A DNA stretch of 32,546 nucleotides from Candidatus Stackebrandtia excrementipullorum (GTDB lineage: Bacteria > Actinomycetota > Actinomycetes > Mycobacteriales > Micromonosporaceae): contig DXGR01000016.1 of NCBI GenBank assembly GCA_019113825.1, positions 1 through 32,546 of the forward strand. The letters are read 5' to 3'. Positions within the stretch are counted from its first letter, which is position 1; each line of letters opens with the position of its first letter. The notes under the pieces were generated by a model, which saw nothing but the letters and a program-made list of their open reading frames with translations, did no database searches and was not told where the DNA came from. The position numbers were made by a program, and so were the translations under genes. Below are positions 14,855 through 25,745 of the stretch, piece after piece.

Positions 14855-16003
14855 ATGACGAGAGCGCACGTGGCCAAAGACTATTACAACATTCTTGGTG
14901 TTTCACGCGATGCCACGCCCGAAGAAATGAAGCGGGCGTACCGGAAACTGGCGCGTGAATTCCACCCCGACGTGAACCCGGCTCCAGAGGCGGCGGAGAA
15001 GTTCAAGGAGATCAACGCCGCGTTCGAAGTGCTTTCCGACCCGCAGAAGCGGCAGATCGTCGACATGGGCGGAGATCCTTTCGCGTCCGGGGGCGGTGGC
15101 GGCCCGGCCGGGCCGTTCATGGGATTCCAAGACATCATGGACGCGTTCTTCGGCGGCGGTGGCATGGGAGGCGCTGGGCGCGGACCTCGTTCGCGGGTGC
15201 GTCCAGGTGCCGACGCCGTTCTCCGGCTCGACCTTGAACTGAAGGAAGCCGCCTTCGGGATGGAGTCACCCATCACCGTCGACACAGCCGTGACGTGTTC
15301 CACGTGCGAGGGGCAGGGCACCGCCGACGACTCTCAGCCGGTGGGTTGCGACACCTGCTCGGGCAGTGGTGAGGTTCAAAGCGTTCAGCGCACGATTCTG
15401 GGACAGGTCGTGACTGCGCGCCCGTGCCCCGCCTGCAGCGGATACGGCAGTGTCATTCCCAACCCGTGCGGTAAATGCGCGGGGGAGGGACGAGTACGGA
15501 CTCGACGCAAGCTGACCGTGAAGATTCCGGCCGGTGTCGAGGACGGCATGCGGATCCGTTTGGCAGGACAGGGAGAGGTGGGCCCCGGCGGTGGTCCTCC
15601 CGGCGACCTGTACGTCGAGATCCGCGAGAAGCCGCACGACGTGTTCACCCGTGAAGGTGACGATCTGCATTGCAAGATCAAGATTCCGATGACCGCAGCC
15701 GCGTTGGGCACTCGCCTCACGGTGGCGACGCTGGACGGTCAGGAGAGCGTGGACGTCCACGCCGGCACACAGCCGGGTTCCACGCTGCGTATCCGACGGG
15801 CCGGGGTGCCGACGCTTCGGGGCGGGGACGCCCGCGGTGACCTGTACGTCCACCTGGACATCCGCACGCCCACAAAACTCGATGCGGAGCAGGAGCAACT
15901 GTTGCATTCACTCGCATCGTTGCGTAACGAGGAAATCGTCGAGCCTGTCAAAGGCAGTGGGTTCTTCTCCCGCATGCGCGATGCCTTCAACGGCCACGCC
16001 TGA
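14855..16003 (+). CDS. dnaJ: Chaperone DnaJ
   Basis: A DnaJ co-chaperone of 382 residues. The J domain has HPD (residues 37-39), followed by a G/F-like region rich in Gly. The zinc domain has four CxxCxGxG repeats (CSTCEGQG, CDTCSGSG, CPACSGYG, CGKCAGEG). The C-terminal client-binding domain is followed by a terminus without a dimerisation oddity. It stimulates the DnaK ATPase. The start may instead be GTG 14870 (VAKDYYNILGV), where the family N-terminus usually begins; the ATG adds five residues. Pairing with hrcA suggests the heat-regulated DnaJ2-type copy of actinobacteria. Confidence 0.97.
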   Translation: MTRAHVAKDYYNILGVSRDATPEEMKRAYRKLAREFHPDVNPAPEAAEKFKEINAAFEVLSDPQKRQIVDMGGDPFASGGGGGPAGPFMGFQDIMDAFFGGGGMGGAGRGPRSRVRPGADAVLRLDLELKEAAFGMESPITVDTAVTCSTCEGQGTADDSQPVGCDTCSGSGEVQSVQRTILGQVVTARPCPACSGYGSVIPNPCGKCAGEGRVRTRRKLTVKIPAGVEDGMRIRLAGQGEVGPGGGPPGDLYVEIREKPHDVFTREGDDLHCKIKIPMTAAALGTRLTVATLDGQESVDVHAGTQPGSTLRIRRAGVPTLRGGDARGDLYVHLDIRTPTKLDAEQEQLLHSLASLRNEEIVEPVKGSGFFSRMRDAFNGHA

Positions 16004-16012
16004 GGTGCGGTG

Positions 16013-16049
16013 GGCGCCGCAACCGGGTGAAAAGCCCGTTTACGGCGCC
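16013..16049. terminator. Hairpin between convergent dnaJ and HAD genes
   Basis: A 7-bp stem (16013-16019 with 16043-16049) with a partly paired interior (CCGGG/CCCG) lies between the convergent genes. It overlaps the last codons of the HAD gene. Only short T or A runs are present, so bidirectional termination is a guess. Confidence 0.4.
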
Positions 16050-16687
16050 TCAATGAGATCGATGGCCTCGTCGACGGAGGTGACGACATGATTGGGCATG
16101 GTCAACTCGGGGTCAAGCGCCCGGCCGTGTGACAACCAGATCGTTGACAATCCGGCGGCCGCTCCACCCGTGACATCGCCGGACTGACTGTCGCCGACCA
16201 TCCAACCGCCGTCCGGCAGCGCTCGGTCGACGGTTCGCGCCGCGGCTTCGAAGATCGCCACGTCCGGTTTTTCGGCGCCCTCGGCTTCTGAGATGACCCA
16301 CCCGTCGACGTATCGGTCCAGACCGCTCAGCCGTATTTTATCGGTTTGGTTGTCGGTGAGACCGTTGGTGACGATGACGATTTTCCAGCCGCGTTTGCGC
16401 AACCGGGCCAGTCCCTGCATTGTCTGCGCCTGACAGCGCACGTAACGCGGATAGCCTTCTCTGAAACGTTTCCAGAAGGAGTCGAAATCGTCGCTGATGT
16501 CGAAGTAGGCGTGGATGCGACGCAGTTGGTTGGGAAGGTCCACCTCCCACAGGTCCACGTCGTACAGCACACTCAAGTCGGCGGTGCTGAGTTCGGTGCC
16601 CGATGAGAATCCGGCAACCCACCTGCGATAGGCGGCTGTCCGGTCTACCAGCGTGTCGTCGAGATCGAACAGTGCCAGTCCTGTCAT
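16040..16687 (-). CDS. HAD-superfamily hydrolase
   Basis: A 215-residue HAD phosphatase. Motif I is FDLDDTLVD at the N-terminus, with the nucleophile and acid Asp residues. Motif II is IVIVTNGLT, motif III the Lys in EGAEKPDVAIF, and motif IV GDSQSGDVTGG. An alpha-helical cap lies between motifs I and II, as in subfamily IA (YjjG/pyrimidine nucleotidase-like or phosphoglycolate-like enzymes). The substrate cannot be told from sequence. The start at 16687 places motif I at the expected position. Typical actinobacterial maps place an RsmE-type methyltransferase after dnaJ; here this unrelated gene is convergent instead. Confidence 0.88.
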   Translation of the reverse strand: MTGLALFDLDDTLVDRTAAYRRWVAGFSSGTELSTADLSVLYDVDLWEVDLPNQLRRIHAYFDISDDFDSFWKRFREGYPRYVRCQAQTMQGLARLRKRGWKIVIVTNGLTDNQTDKIRLSGLDRYVDGWVISEAEGAEKPDVAIFEAAARTVDRALPDGGWMVGDSQSGDVTGGAAAGLSTIWLSHGRALDPELTMPNHVVTSVDEAIDLIEAP

Positions 16688-16730
16688 GGTGTGTGAGCCT
16701 ACCGGGGTTCGTCGAGCGGTGGTGAATCCG

Positions 16731-17372
16731 TCAGTACCCGACGGTGAAACGTGTCCGGCGATGCTTGGGGTTGTCGGCTTCGTTGAGAAGCGCGACGGCG
16801 AAGTCCTCCAATGAGATCCGGGAATCACCCGTTTCATCGACCAACAGGTCGTCGAAGCCGACCCTGAAGACGCCGGTGCGTTGGCCGGGAAACAGGAGAG
16901 CGGGCGGACTGACATAAGTCCAGTCCACGATAGAATCGTTGCGGCATGCCGCAAGCTGTTCGTTGCACGCCATCGCGATCGGTCGTAGGTGCTGCGGAAA
17001 ATCCGGCTGCTCGGCCAGAGTGAAGCCGTTGTCGGTCCGGAGGCTTGCCGCGCCTCCCACCATGATCATTCGAACTCCGGTGTCACGCAGCCCGGCAAGT
17101 ATCGCTCGGGTGGTCGCCGCCAATTCGGGTTCGTTTCCCGCTCGCGGTCGGGTCGCACTGATCACCAGGTCCTGTCCTGTGGCGGTGGCGATGACGTCGG
17201 CGGAGTGTGACACGTCGGCGGCGACAACGGACAGGTTCGCCGCGCTGTCGAACCTGTCGACGTCGAGATCGCCTCGTCGGGACACCGCCGTGACTCGGTG
17301 GCCGCGTGACAGGGCCTCGGACACGACGCGGGTGCCGACCTCTCCGGTGGCTCCGTAAACGGTTATGCGCAT
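16731..17372 (-). CDS. NAD(P)-binding oxidoreductase of the SDR/NmrA type
   Basis: A 213-residue Rossmann protein. The dinucleotide motif is VYGATGEVGTRVV at the N-terminus, followed by VTAVSRRGD, DLVISATRP, and MIMVGGAASL. It resembles small NADH-flavin reductase/NmrA-like proteins that lack a catalytic YxxxK. Possible roles are redox sensing or reduction of small substrates; none is established. The ATG at 17372 overlaps the TAA of the upstream transporter gene by one base (TAATG), so it is coupled to the exporter and may handle or protect against the same compounds. Confidence 0.82.
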   Translation of the reverse strand: MRITVYGATGEVGTRVVSEALSRGHRVTAVSRRGDLDVDRFDSAANLSVVAADVSHSADVIATATGQDLVISATRPRAGNEPELAATTRAILAGLRDTGVRMIMVGGAASLRTDNGFTLAEQPDFPQHLRPIAMACNEQLAACRNDSIVDWTYVSPPALLFPGQRTGVFRVGFDDLLVDETGDSRISLEDFAVALLNEADNPKHRRTRFTVGY

Positions 17373-18274
17373 TATTCACTCCTATTGGTAACAAGTGGAC
17401 GTTCGATGGGGTGTGGGGCGCGACGTGCGTGGGACAGGCTGGGAATCGTGATCGCCGCCAGCACGATCGCGGCGCCGAGGAACTGCCAGGCCGTCAGGTG
17501 CTCGTCGAGGACAAGCCAACCGGCCACGGTGGCGGTCAGGGGGCTGAGGAAGCCGAGGAAGGTGACTTCGGTGGGGGAGAGGGCTTTTATGCCCCTGAAC
17601 CACAACACGTAGGCGATGGCGGAGCCGATCAGTGTCAAGTAGGCGTATCCCATCAGGTTTACGCCGGTCAGGGCCGGTGGCGTTCCTTCGGCGAACAACA
17701 TGATCGGCACCAGTGCCAGGCCGCCGGCAGTCAGCTGCCATCCGGTTGTGGCGATGACCGGTGCCGGGGACACCCATTTCTTGCTGAGGATGACGCCGGT
17801 GGCCATGATGGCGGCACCGCCGACCGCGGCGACGACGCCCAACGCGTCCAGGCGAGCATCGGCGCGCAGCACGAGAAGTCCGACCCCGGCGATGCCGGCC
17901 GCGGCGCCGACGACGACACCGGTGCGGAGCCGTTCCTTGAGGATCCAGGCTGCGAGCGCTCCGACCAGGAGCGGTTGTATCGCGCCGACCGTGGCGGCGA
18001 CCCCGCCGGGGAGTCGGTAGGCGGCGATGAACAGAAGCGCGAAGAACGCTCCGATGTTGAGGGTCCCGAGAATCGCCGACCTCCACCACCAGCTGCCGGC
18101 GGGAAGTCGCCTGGCGATCACGATGAGCAGTAGGCCGGCGGGTAGCGCTCGTAGGACTGCCGCCAACAGGGGCCGTTCGGGTGGCAGCAGTTCGGTGGTG
18201 ACGAGGTACGTGGAGCCCCACACGGCCGGCGCTATCGCGGTAGTCGCGAGGATCACCCCTCGATTCTTTATCAT
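17372..18274 (-). CDS. EamA/DMT-family transporter
   Basis: A 300-residue protein with about ten hydrophobic helices in two EamA-like halves, matching drug/metabolite exporters of the RhaT/YdcZ-like group (WGSTYLVTTELLPPERP early, GAIQPLLVGALAAWILKERL at mid-length, SPLTATVAGWLVLDEHL near the end). Probably it exports a metabolite or amino acid. There is no Shine-Dalgarno site before ATG 18274; an A/T-rich dyad begins 8 bp upstream, so the mRNA may be leaderless. It is divergent from a MarR regulator, which likely controls it. Confidence 0.88.
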   Translation of the reverse strand: MIKNRGVILATTAIAPAVWGSTYLVTTELLPPERPLLAAVLRALPAGLLLIVIARRLPAGSWWWRSAILGTLNIGAFFALLFIAAYRLPGGVAATVGAIQPLLVGALAAWILKERLRTGVVVGAAAGIAGVGLLVLRADARLDALGVVAAVGGAAIMATGVILSKKWVSPAPVIATTGWQLTAGGLALVPIMLFAEGTPPALTGVNLMGYAYLTLIGSAIAYVLWFRGIKALSPTEVTFLGFLSPLTATVAGWLVLDEHLTAWQFLGAAIVLAAITIPSLSHARRAPHPIERPLVTNRSE

Positions 18275-18281
18275 TAAACTA

Positions 18282-18305
18282 ATTTAGCTTAGCTCTAAAC
18301 TAAAT
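18282..18305. promoter_or_regulatory. Likely MarR operator between EamA and MarR genes
   Basis: A 24-bp A/T-rich dyad in a GC-rich background: ATTTAG (18282-18287), 12 bp, CTAAAT (18300-18305), with an inner TTTAG/CTAAA pairing possible. It sits directly upstream of the transporter start and in the MarR upstream region, the usual place for a MarR-type operator. Confidence 0.6.
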
Positions 18306-18388
18306 CGCGCCTTCTGTGGCGCACGTCTCCTGTGCGATCCGATCGAGGACGCGTGCCGACGGCGCAACCGGGTCTCTACCCTGATGGT

Positions 18389-18877
18389 GTGGACCATGTG
18401 GACCGGGTTGTGGAACAGTGGGGCCGGCAACGGCCGGACCTCGACGTCTCCCCGATGGGGGTGATCGGTCGTCTCACACGACTCACCGGGTTCGTCCGTG
18501 CACAACTGGGAGAGACGTTCCGGGCTCACGACCTCGACTCGCCCACCTTCGACGTGCTGGCGACTCTGCGACGAAACGAAGGCCCCCTGACGCCGAAGGA
18601 GCTCACCGCGTCGTCGATGGTCTCCTCCGGAGCCATCACCCAACGGCTGGACCGGCTGGAGTCTCTCGGCCTCGTCGTCAGAAAACCCAGTGACACCGAC
18701 GGCCGCAGCCTGCGGGTGGAACTCACCGAAGCCGGTCTCGCACTGGTCGATCGGGTCCTGCCCGATCACCTTGCGACCGAGCGGCGGATCCTCTCGAGCC
18801 TGACCGCCGAACAACAGGACGAACTGGCGATGTTGCTGCGCATACTGCTGGAGTCTCTTGGGGACACGGTCGACTGA
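18389..18877 (+). CDS. MarR-family transcriptional regulator
   Basis: A 162-residue regulator with winged-helix features: LDSPTFDVLATLRR, LTPKELTASSMVSSGAITQRL (recognition helix), RLESLGLVVRKPSDTDGRSLRVELTEAG-type wing (shown in parts), then a C-terminal dimerisation helix. Such proteins sense small molecules. The GTG at 18389 gives the typical length; further upstream starts to 18332 are possible, and no strong ribosome-binding site decides it. It is divergent from the EamA-SDR pair with a dyad in the spacer, a classic exporter-control layout. Confidence 0.88.
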   Translation: MDHVDRVVEQWGRQRPDLDVSPMGVIGRLTRLTGFVRAQLGETFRAHDLDSPTFDVLATLRRNEGPLTPKELTASSMVSSGAITQRLDRLESLGLVVRKPSDTDGRSLRVELTEAGLALVDRVLPDHLATERRILSSLTAEQQDELAMLLRILLESLGDTVD

Positions 18878-19025
18878 CGCTCGGCGTATCTTCCCGGTGG
18901 CAGTCGGCGGCTCGCCGACCGTGCCGACCTCCTCGCGAACGTGGTTGCGCGGAAATGGAGCCCTCATGCGTCGGCGGCGGAGCGGCGAGAAGGGTGCTCA
19001 CAGTCCCGGCCGTAGCATGTCCGGC

Positions 19026-19373
19026 ATGACCGATTGTCTGTTCTGCCGAATCGTCGCCGGGGAGATTCCGGCCACCGTGGTCGCCGACACCGACGGTGTC
19101 TTGGCCTTCCGCGATATCGACCCGAAGGCCCCACACCACATTCTCGTGATCCCGAAGGCCCATTACACCAACGCGGCCGACATGGCGGCCGCGGAACCGA
19201 TGTTGGCGGGCGAGGTGTTGGCCGCGGCGGGCAGGATCGCCGAATCGGAGGGTTTCGCCGCCGACGGATACCGGTTGATGTTCAACACCGGCGGGCACGG
19301 CGGTCAAGAGGTGTTCCACGCTCACCTGCACGTTCTGGCGGGTAAACCGCTTGGGCCGATGCTGGCGGTCTGA
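19026..19373 (+). CDS. HIT-family nucleotide hydrolase/transferase
   Basis: A 115-residue protein. The N-terminal zinc-type DCLFCRIVAGEIPA, PHHILVIPKAHYTN and the histidine triad FHAHLHVLAG at the C-terminus identify it as a HIT protein of the HINT branch, which hydrolyses AMP-linked phosphoramidates. The ATG at 19026 gives the family length; an in-frame ATG at 19017 would add three residues. Confidence 0.93.
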   Translation: MTDCLFCRIVAGEIPATVVADTDGVLAFRDIDPKAPHHILVIPKAHYTNAADMAAAEPMLAGEVLAAAGRIAESEGFAADGYRLMFNTGGHGGQEVFHAHLHVLAGKPLGPMLAV

Positions 19374-19395
19374 AGCCCTCGCCGAGGCTCGGACG

Positions 19396-19420
19396 ATAGA
19401 GGACGGTATCCGTCCTCTAT
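19396..19420. promoter_or_regulatory. Perfect 25-bp palindrome upstream of NmrA-like gene
   Basis: Two 11-bp arms (ATAGAGGACGG with CCGTCCTCTAT) separated by TAT, lying 40 bp before the NmrA-like ATG and 22 bp after the HIT stop. The size and symmetry suit a TetR- or HxlR-type operator. A terminator for the HIT gene is an alternative, but the 3' side has no U-run and the loop is only 3 nt. Confidence 0.6.
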
Positions 19421-19460
19421 TCCTTCTAGCGTGGTGGTCGTCGAACGAAGGGAAAAAGAG

Positions 19461-20288
19461 ATGACCTACCTCGTAGCGGGCTCGACGGGAACCGTTGGGC
19501 GCCATGTGGTGAAGACCCTGCACAGCGCCGGACGACAGGTGAGGGGGTTGACCCGAGATCCGAGCACGGCGCGATTCCCCGAGGGTGTGGAGGCGGTGCG
19601 AGGCGACCTGGCTGTACTCGACGGCCTTGCGGAGGCGTTGGAGGGTGTCGTCGGGGTCCACCTGGTAGGTTTCGGCGGTGCCGAACCCCATGCGCCGCTT
19701 GACAACGGCGGGGATCTGGTCGATCTGATCGAGGCTGCCGGGGTGCAGAAGGTGACGATGTTGGGGGCGTGGGAGGAGAGCAGCCTGGAACCGGCGGTCC
19801 GCGCTAGCCGCCTGGAGTGGACCCACGTCTGGCCGACGGCGTTCATGTCCAACATGTTCGACCGAACCGATGAAGTGCGGGCGGGGCTCGTCGAAGCGCC
19901 GTTTGTCGACGTGGAGGGCGCCGACGTGCACGAGGGCGACATCGGTGCGGTGTGTGCACATGCGTTGATGGACGAGGGGCATGCGAGCGCAGTATACGGA
20001 TTGACCGGCCCTGAACGACTTTCGTTGCGTGACAAGGTGAACATCTTCAGCGAGGTTCTCCGTCGTGACATTCGGCTCGTCGAACTGACTCCCGAACAGG
20101 CGCGCGCGAAGATGGAATCGGAGGGTGTGCCGACCGAGATGATCGATTTTGCTCTGAGTCTTTACTCCGACTCGGAGGGACTGGAGGAGTACAACATGGT
20201 CAACACCGTGGTCGAACAGGTCACGGGACGGCCCGCCCGTACCTTCGCCCGGTGGATTGCCGACAACGCAGCACGGTTCCAGCCGTAA
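19461..20288 (+). CDS. NmrA-like NAD(P)H-binding protein
   Basis: A 275-residue Rossmann protein: YLVAGSTGTVGRHVVKTL dinucleotide motif, RGLTRDPSTA, VTMLGAWEESSLE, and WTHVWPTAFMSNMFD. This matches NmrA/quinone-oxidoreductase-2-like SDRs (atypical, no YxxxK). It may reduce or sense quinones or other small molecules. ATG 19461 follows AAGGG with an A-rich spacer. The palindrome 40 bp upstream suggests tight control by a repressor that is not next to it in the window. Confidence 0.86.
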   Translation: MTYLVAGSTGTVGRHVVKTLHSAGRQVRGLTRDPSTARFPEGVEAVRGDLAVLDGLAEALEGVVGVHLVGFGGAEPHAPLDNGGDLVDLIEAAGVQKVTMLGAWEESSLEPAVRASRLEWTHVWPTAFMSNMFDRTDEVRAGLVEAPFVDVEGADVHEGDIGAVCAHALMDEGHASAVYGLTGPERLSLRDKVNIFSEVLRRDIRLVELTPEQARAKMESEGVPTEMIDFALSLYSDSEGLEEYNMVNTVVEQVTGRPARTFARWIADNAARFQP

Positions 20289-20624
20289 CGCCGTCGGTTC
20301 ATGGTCTCGAGCGTGGGAACCGCCGCGCCGGAGACCGATGGCGCCCGCAGCGGTCCGATACGGCGGCGCACCGTCTGATCAGGCCGTCCTCCGTTACGGT
20401 CCGATCAATACTCCACAAGATGTTTTCGCGGTTTCGCCGTGCTTAGAAGGAAACAGTGACCTGCGACGCATTGTGATCCCCTCAAGCGTGAAGGTCACAC
20501 CCTCCACCCTTCCGGATTTATACGGGCATGTTTTTGGCGAATGGGCAGACGGCGTTTGGTGTGCCCAGGAGACGGAATCGGCACGTCTTTGGGCAGTGGC
20601 TTCGGACATGCCCGTCAACATCGT
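20289..20624. other. Gap without a convincing gene
   Basis: These 336 bases hold only short overlapping reading frames on both strands with no recognisable domain. One plus-strand frame (20257-20706) contains a moderately protein-like stretch near TLPDLYGHVFGEWADGVW but begins inside the preceding gene in another frame and has no good start. A decayed gene is possible. Confidence 0.5.
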
Positions 20625-21605
20625 CTATAGCGGGTTCGGGCCGGGTTCGGCGGTTGAACGGCGGGCATGTTGTTCAAGGCGTGCGTTCCGCGACCGATTT
20701 CGGTGACGCGTAGCCCCACGGAGTACCGGTGCAGGCACCGCTGCACGGCCTCGGGCGCGTTCTTCGCCCGCAAGGGCGGCTTCGACGCCGTCCCCCCCAC
20801 GTCGGCTCGGTAGCGAACGATGTCGAGCTACTCCCGGAGACCGGCGCCTGTTTGCCGACGGCAGCCTGCCCCCGGGGAATCCGTTTTTGAAACACCGTTC
20901 TGTTGCTCGGTTTGTCGAACGCACACAGCACCCGGTATGAGCACACCCTCTCCGTCTTGTGATGTGTCCACCGAACGAGTGTTCACCACCCTCGGAGTCC
21001 ACAGACGGCTTGCGGGGAGAAGCCTGTGGCGATGTTGGCCGAGCGGGTCGCTGTCGAGGTAAACCGTCGTGGCCGAGCATCTGGCGTAGCTTGAGGATGG
21101 TCCGCCAATTGCGGGTGGTGGTGACGGCTTTGCCCAACGGTTTCCAGAACGGTGACCTGTCCAGTGTGGATTTTCCTTGGCCGTCGGGATAGTAGATGTA
21201 CACCTCGGTGGTGGTGACGACCGCCTCCTCGGGCAGCCCGTCGGGAACCGCGACGGCCCGACGCGTCTCATCGGTGATCGGTCGGGCCAGGAAGGTCACC
21301 GTCAGTTTCGCCGGATCGAGGTCGCGTCCGGGGAAAGGACGGGCCGCGATGACGGCATCCAGCTCGGCGGCGGAACGGATGATCACCGGGACGTCGAACC
21401 CGAAGCGGTCGGCGATACCGGATGCGATGCGATCACGTGCCGATGCGGGGTCGCCTACGCCGTCGAACACGACGTTGCCCGATTGAATATAGGTGCGGGC
21501 GCCCGGGTAACCCACGTCGGCGAACACATCGCGCAGTTCGGCCATCGGGACCTTTTTGTGCCCGCCGACGTTGATCCCGCGCAACAATGCGACATATCCG
21601 TCCAC
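20625..21605 (-). CDS. DUF1697 protein with unexplained C-terminal extension
   Basis: The first ~176 residues (21605 to about 21077) are a clear DUF1697 protein: YVALLRGINVGGHKKVPMAE, YIQSGNVVF, YYPDGQGKSTL, TTTRNWRTILKL. Members are normally about 180 residues. Here the frame stays open for another ~150 residues of Arg/Pro-rich, non-family sequence to 20625, probably because the natural stop was lost by a small deletion or frameshift. GTG 21605 follows a perfect AAAGGAGGT site, so translation should be strong. Function of the family is unknown. The real protein may end near 21075. Confidence 0.65.
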   Translation of the reverse strand: MDGYVALLRGINVGGHKKVPMAELRDVFADVGYPGARTYIQSGNVVFDGVGDPASARDRIASGIADRFGFDVPVIIRSAAELDAVIAARPFPGRDLDPAKLTVTFLARPITDETRRAVAVPDGLPEEAVVTTTEVYIYYPDGQGKSTLDRSPFWKPLGKAVTTTRNWRTILKLRQMLGHDGLPRQRPARPTSPQASPRKPSVDSEGGEHSFGGHITRRRGCAHTGCCVRSTNRATERCFKNGFPGGRLPSANRRRSPGVARHRSLPSRRGGDGVEAALAGEERARGRAAVPAPVLRGATRHRNRSRNARLEQHARRSTAEPGPNPL

Positions 21606-21808
21606 TGAACCTCCTTTCCGACCAGGTTAATCGCGGCGTGTGACACAAACGTGGGAAAGCAGTGTCATGGGCGCCGATGCAACCTCACTCTGCGTCCGGA
21701 ACCGGCCCCACCGTCGACGGTCGGCGCGTATCACCTCCGAGAGGGGGAGCAAAGTGGGTGGCTTTCTCCGCCCGGAACCGCACCGTGCTTAACGCCGTCG
21801 CACGAAAA

Positions 21809-21834
21809 AGCGGGGCGCCCGAGGGCGCCCCGCT
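21809..21834 (-). terminator. Rho-independent terminator of pepN
   Basis: A 12-bp perfect G/C-rich stem (21809-21820 with 21823-21834) followed on the minus strand by TTTTT, 13 bp after the pepN stop. The rest of 21606-21808 shows only weak dyads and no gene. Confidence 0.92.
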
Positions 21835-21847
21835 CTCCTTCGGTTAA

Positions 21848-24385
<2,538 letters not shown>

Positions 24386-24554
24386 GTTGCGCTCCCTTGT
24401 TGTTTCGTGTCGTTGCGAAGGTCGAGTCTGGCATGCCGACACCACAGTGTCCGCGTTGCCCGACTACGCAGCGGGCTGCACACCATCGAGTGATTGACCG
24501 TCTCACCCCGGATCGTTGGAGCCCGGCGCCGAGGCGGCGGGTTACCCTCTACGG

Positions 24555-25745
24555 GTGACCGCAGCACATCCCATTGCCAAAGCCTGGATATCGACCGGTG
24601 GCACCGGCGCCCGCAACTACGACGAGTTCGCCGATGAGTCCGAAATCACACGGATCGTCGAAGCAAACCCCACGTCGATTCTCGCGGTGGAGATGCCCGA
24701 CCGCACCCCGGAAGCACAGGCGGCCGGACTCGACTTCGACGCCGCGTTGCCCGCGGCCGCCGAACGGCTTACCGCCCTCGAGGAGACGGGACGTTTCGCG
24801 CCCGCGTCGCACGTCGTCGTCGCCTATCGGATCACTTCCGACGACCAGGTGTCGCACGGCCTGTTCTGCATGATCGACACGAACGAAATCTCGACGTCGG
24901 CGTCGGAGCCGGGACGAGTCATCCGCAACGAGGACGTCTTCGCCGAAAAGGTCAAACAGCGCGCCGCGCTGAACGAGACGTTGCAGCATCTTCTGTCGCC
25001 CGTCCTGCTGGTGCAGAACGCCAAGAGCGACGAGTTGCAGGCCTCGTTGATAGAAGCCTGCACGGGAGAACCGGCCGTCACCGAAACCGACCACGTCGGC
25101 CGACGCCACGAAGTGTGGGCGGTCCCGGCCGGTCCACTACAGGATCGGTTGTGTGACCTGGCCGGTGGTGGAGAACTGATCGTCGCCGACGGCAACCATC
25201 GCTCCCTGGCCGCGCAGGTCGGCAAGCTCGAGCGGTTCCTGGCCGTCGTCACCACACCGACGTCGGTCGCCATCCAGCCGTACCACCGCCTCATCACCGA
25301 CATGCCGATTACCGGTCCGGAGCTCGCCGACGCCTTGGGCCGTCGTAAAGCCACCGTCACCGAACTGACCGGGGACCTTGACACCCCGCTCGAGGCGGGC
25401 ACGGTTCACCTGTACACCGAAGGCACCGGCTATGCCGTGCGGCTTCCCGAAGGAACCGGCACCGTTGTCGATCGTCTCGATCACGCTCGCGTCGAGGCGG
25501 TCGTGTTCAACGAGATCCTCGGTATGGACGCGGGCGACACACGCATCACCTACGTCGGTGGCGACTACCCGGCCTCGTGGCTGGTGGACCAGGTCGACGC
25601 GGGTGCGGCCGCCGCTCTTCTCGTGGCTCCGGTGACGGTCGACGACTTCATCACCGTCAATCTCGAACGGTTGAAACTGCCACGTAAAAGCACCTGGTTT
25701 ACGCCCAAGGCCCTGGCGGGAATGGTGCTGGCAGACCTGCGATGA
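24555..25745 (+). CDS. DUF1015-family protein
   Basis: A 396-residue protein matching DUF1015, with ARNYDEFAD near the N-terminus, VIRNEDVFAEKV, LIVADGNHRSLAA (the conserved ADGHHR-type motif) and TPKALAGMV at the end. Some family members are free-serine kinases (SbnI/SerK-like), but that activity cannot be assumed here; the ADGxHR motif has Asn in place of the first His. GTG 24555 gives the family start. Its TGA overlaps the rpiB ATG (ATGA), so the two are coupled. Confidence 0.85.
   Translation: MTAAHPIAKAWISTGGTGARNYDEFADESEITRIVEANPTSILAVEMPDRTPEAQAAGLDFDAALPAAAERLTALEETGRFAPASHVVVAYRITSDDQVSHGLFCMIDTNEISTSASEPGRVIRNEDVFAEKVKQRAALNETLQHLLSPVLLVQNAKSDELQASLIEACTGEPAVTETDHVGRRHEVWAVPAGPLQDRLCDLAGGGELIVADGNHRSLAAQVGKLERFLAVVTTPTSVAIQPYHRLITDMPITGPELADALGRRKATVTELTGDLDTPLEAGTVHLYTEGTGYAVRLPEGTGTVVDRLDHARVEAVVFNEILGMDAGDTRITYVGGDYPASWLVDQVDAGAAAALLVAPVTVDDFITVNLERLKLPRKSTWFTPKALAGMVLADLR

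Noticed and set aside
20257-20706. A 149-residue plus-strand frame as a real gene
   Set aside because: It starts inside the preceding gene, has no recognised domain and no good start; a decayed fragment at best.
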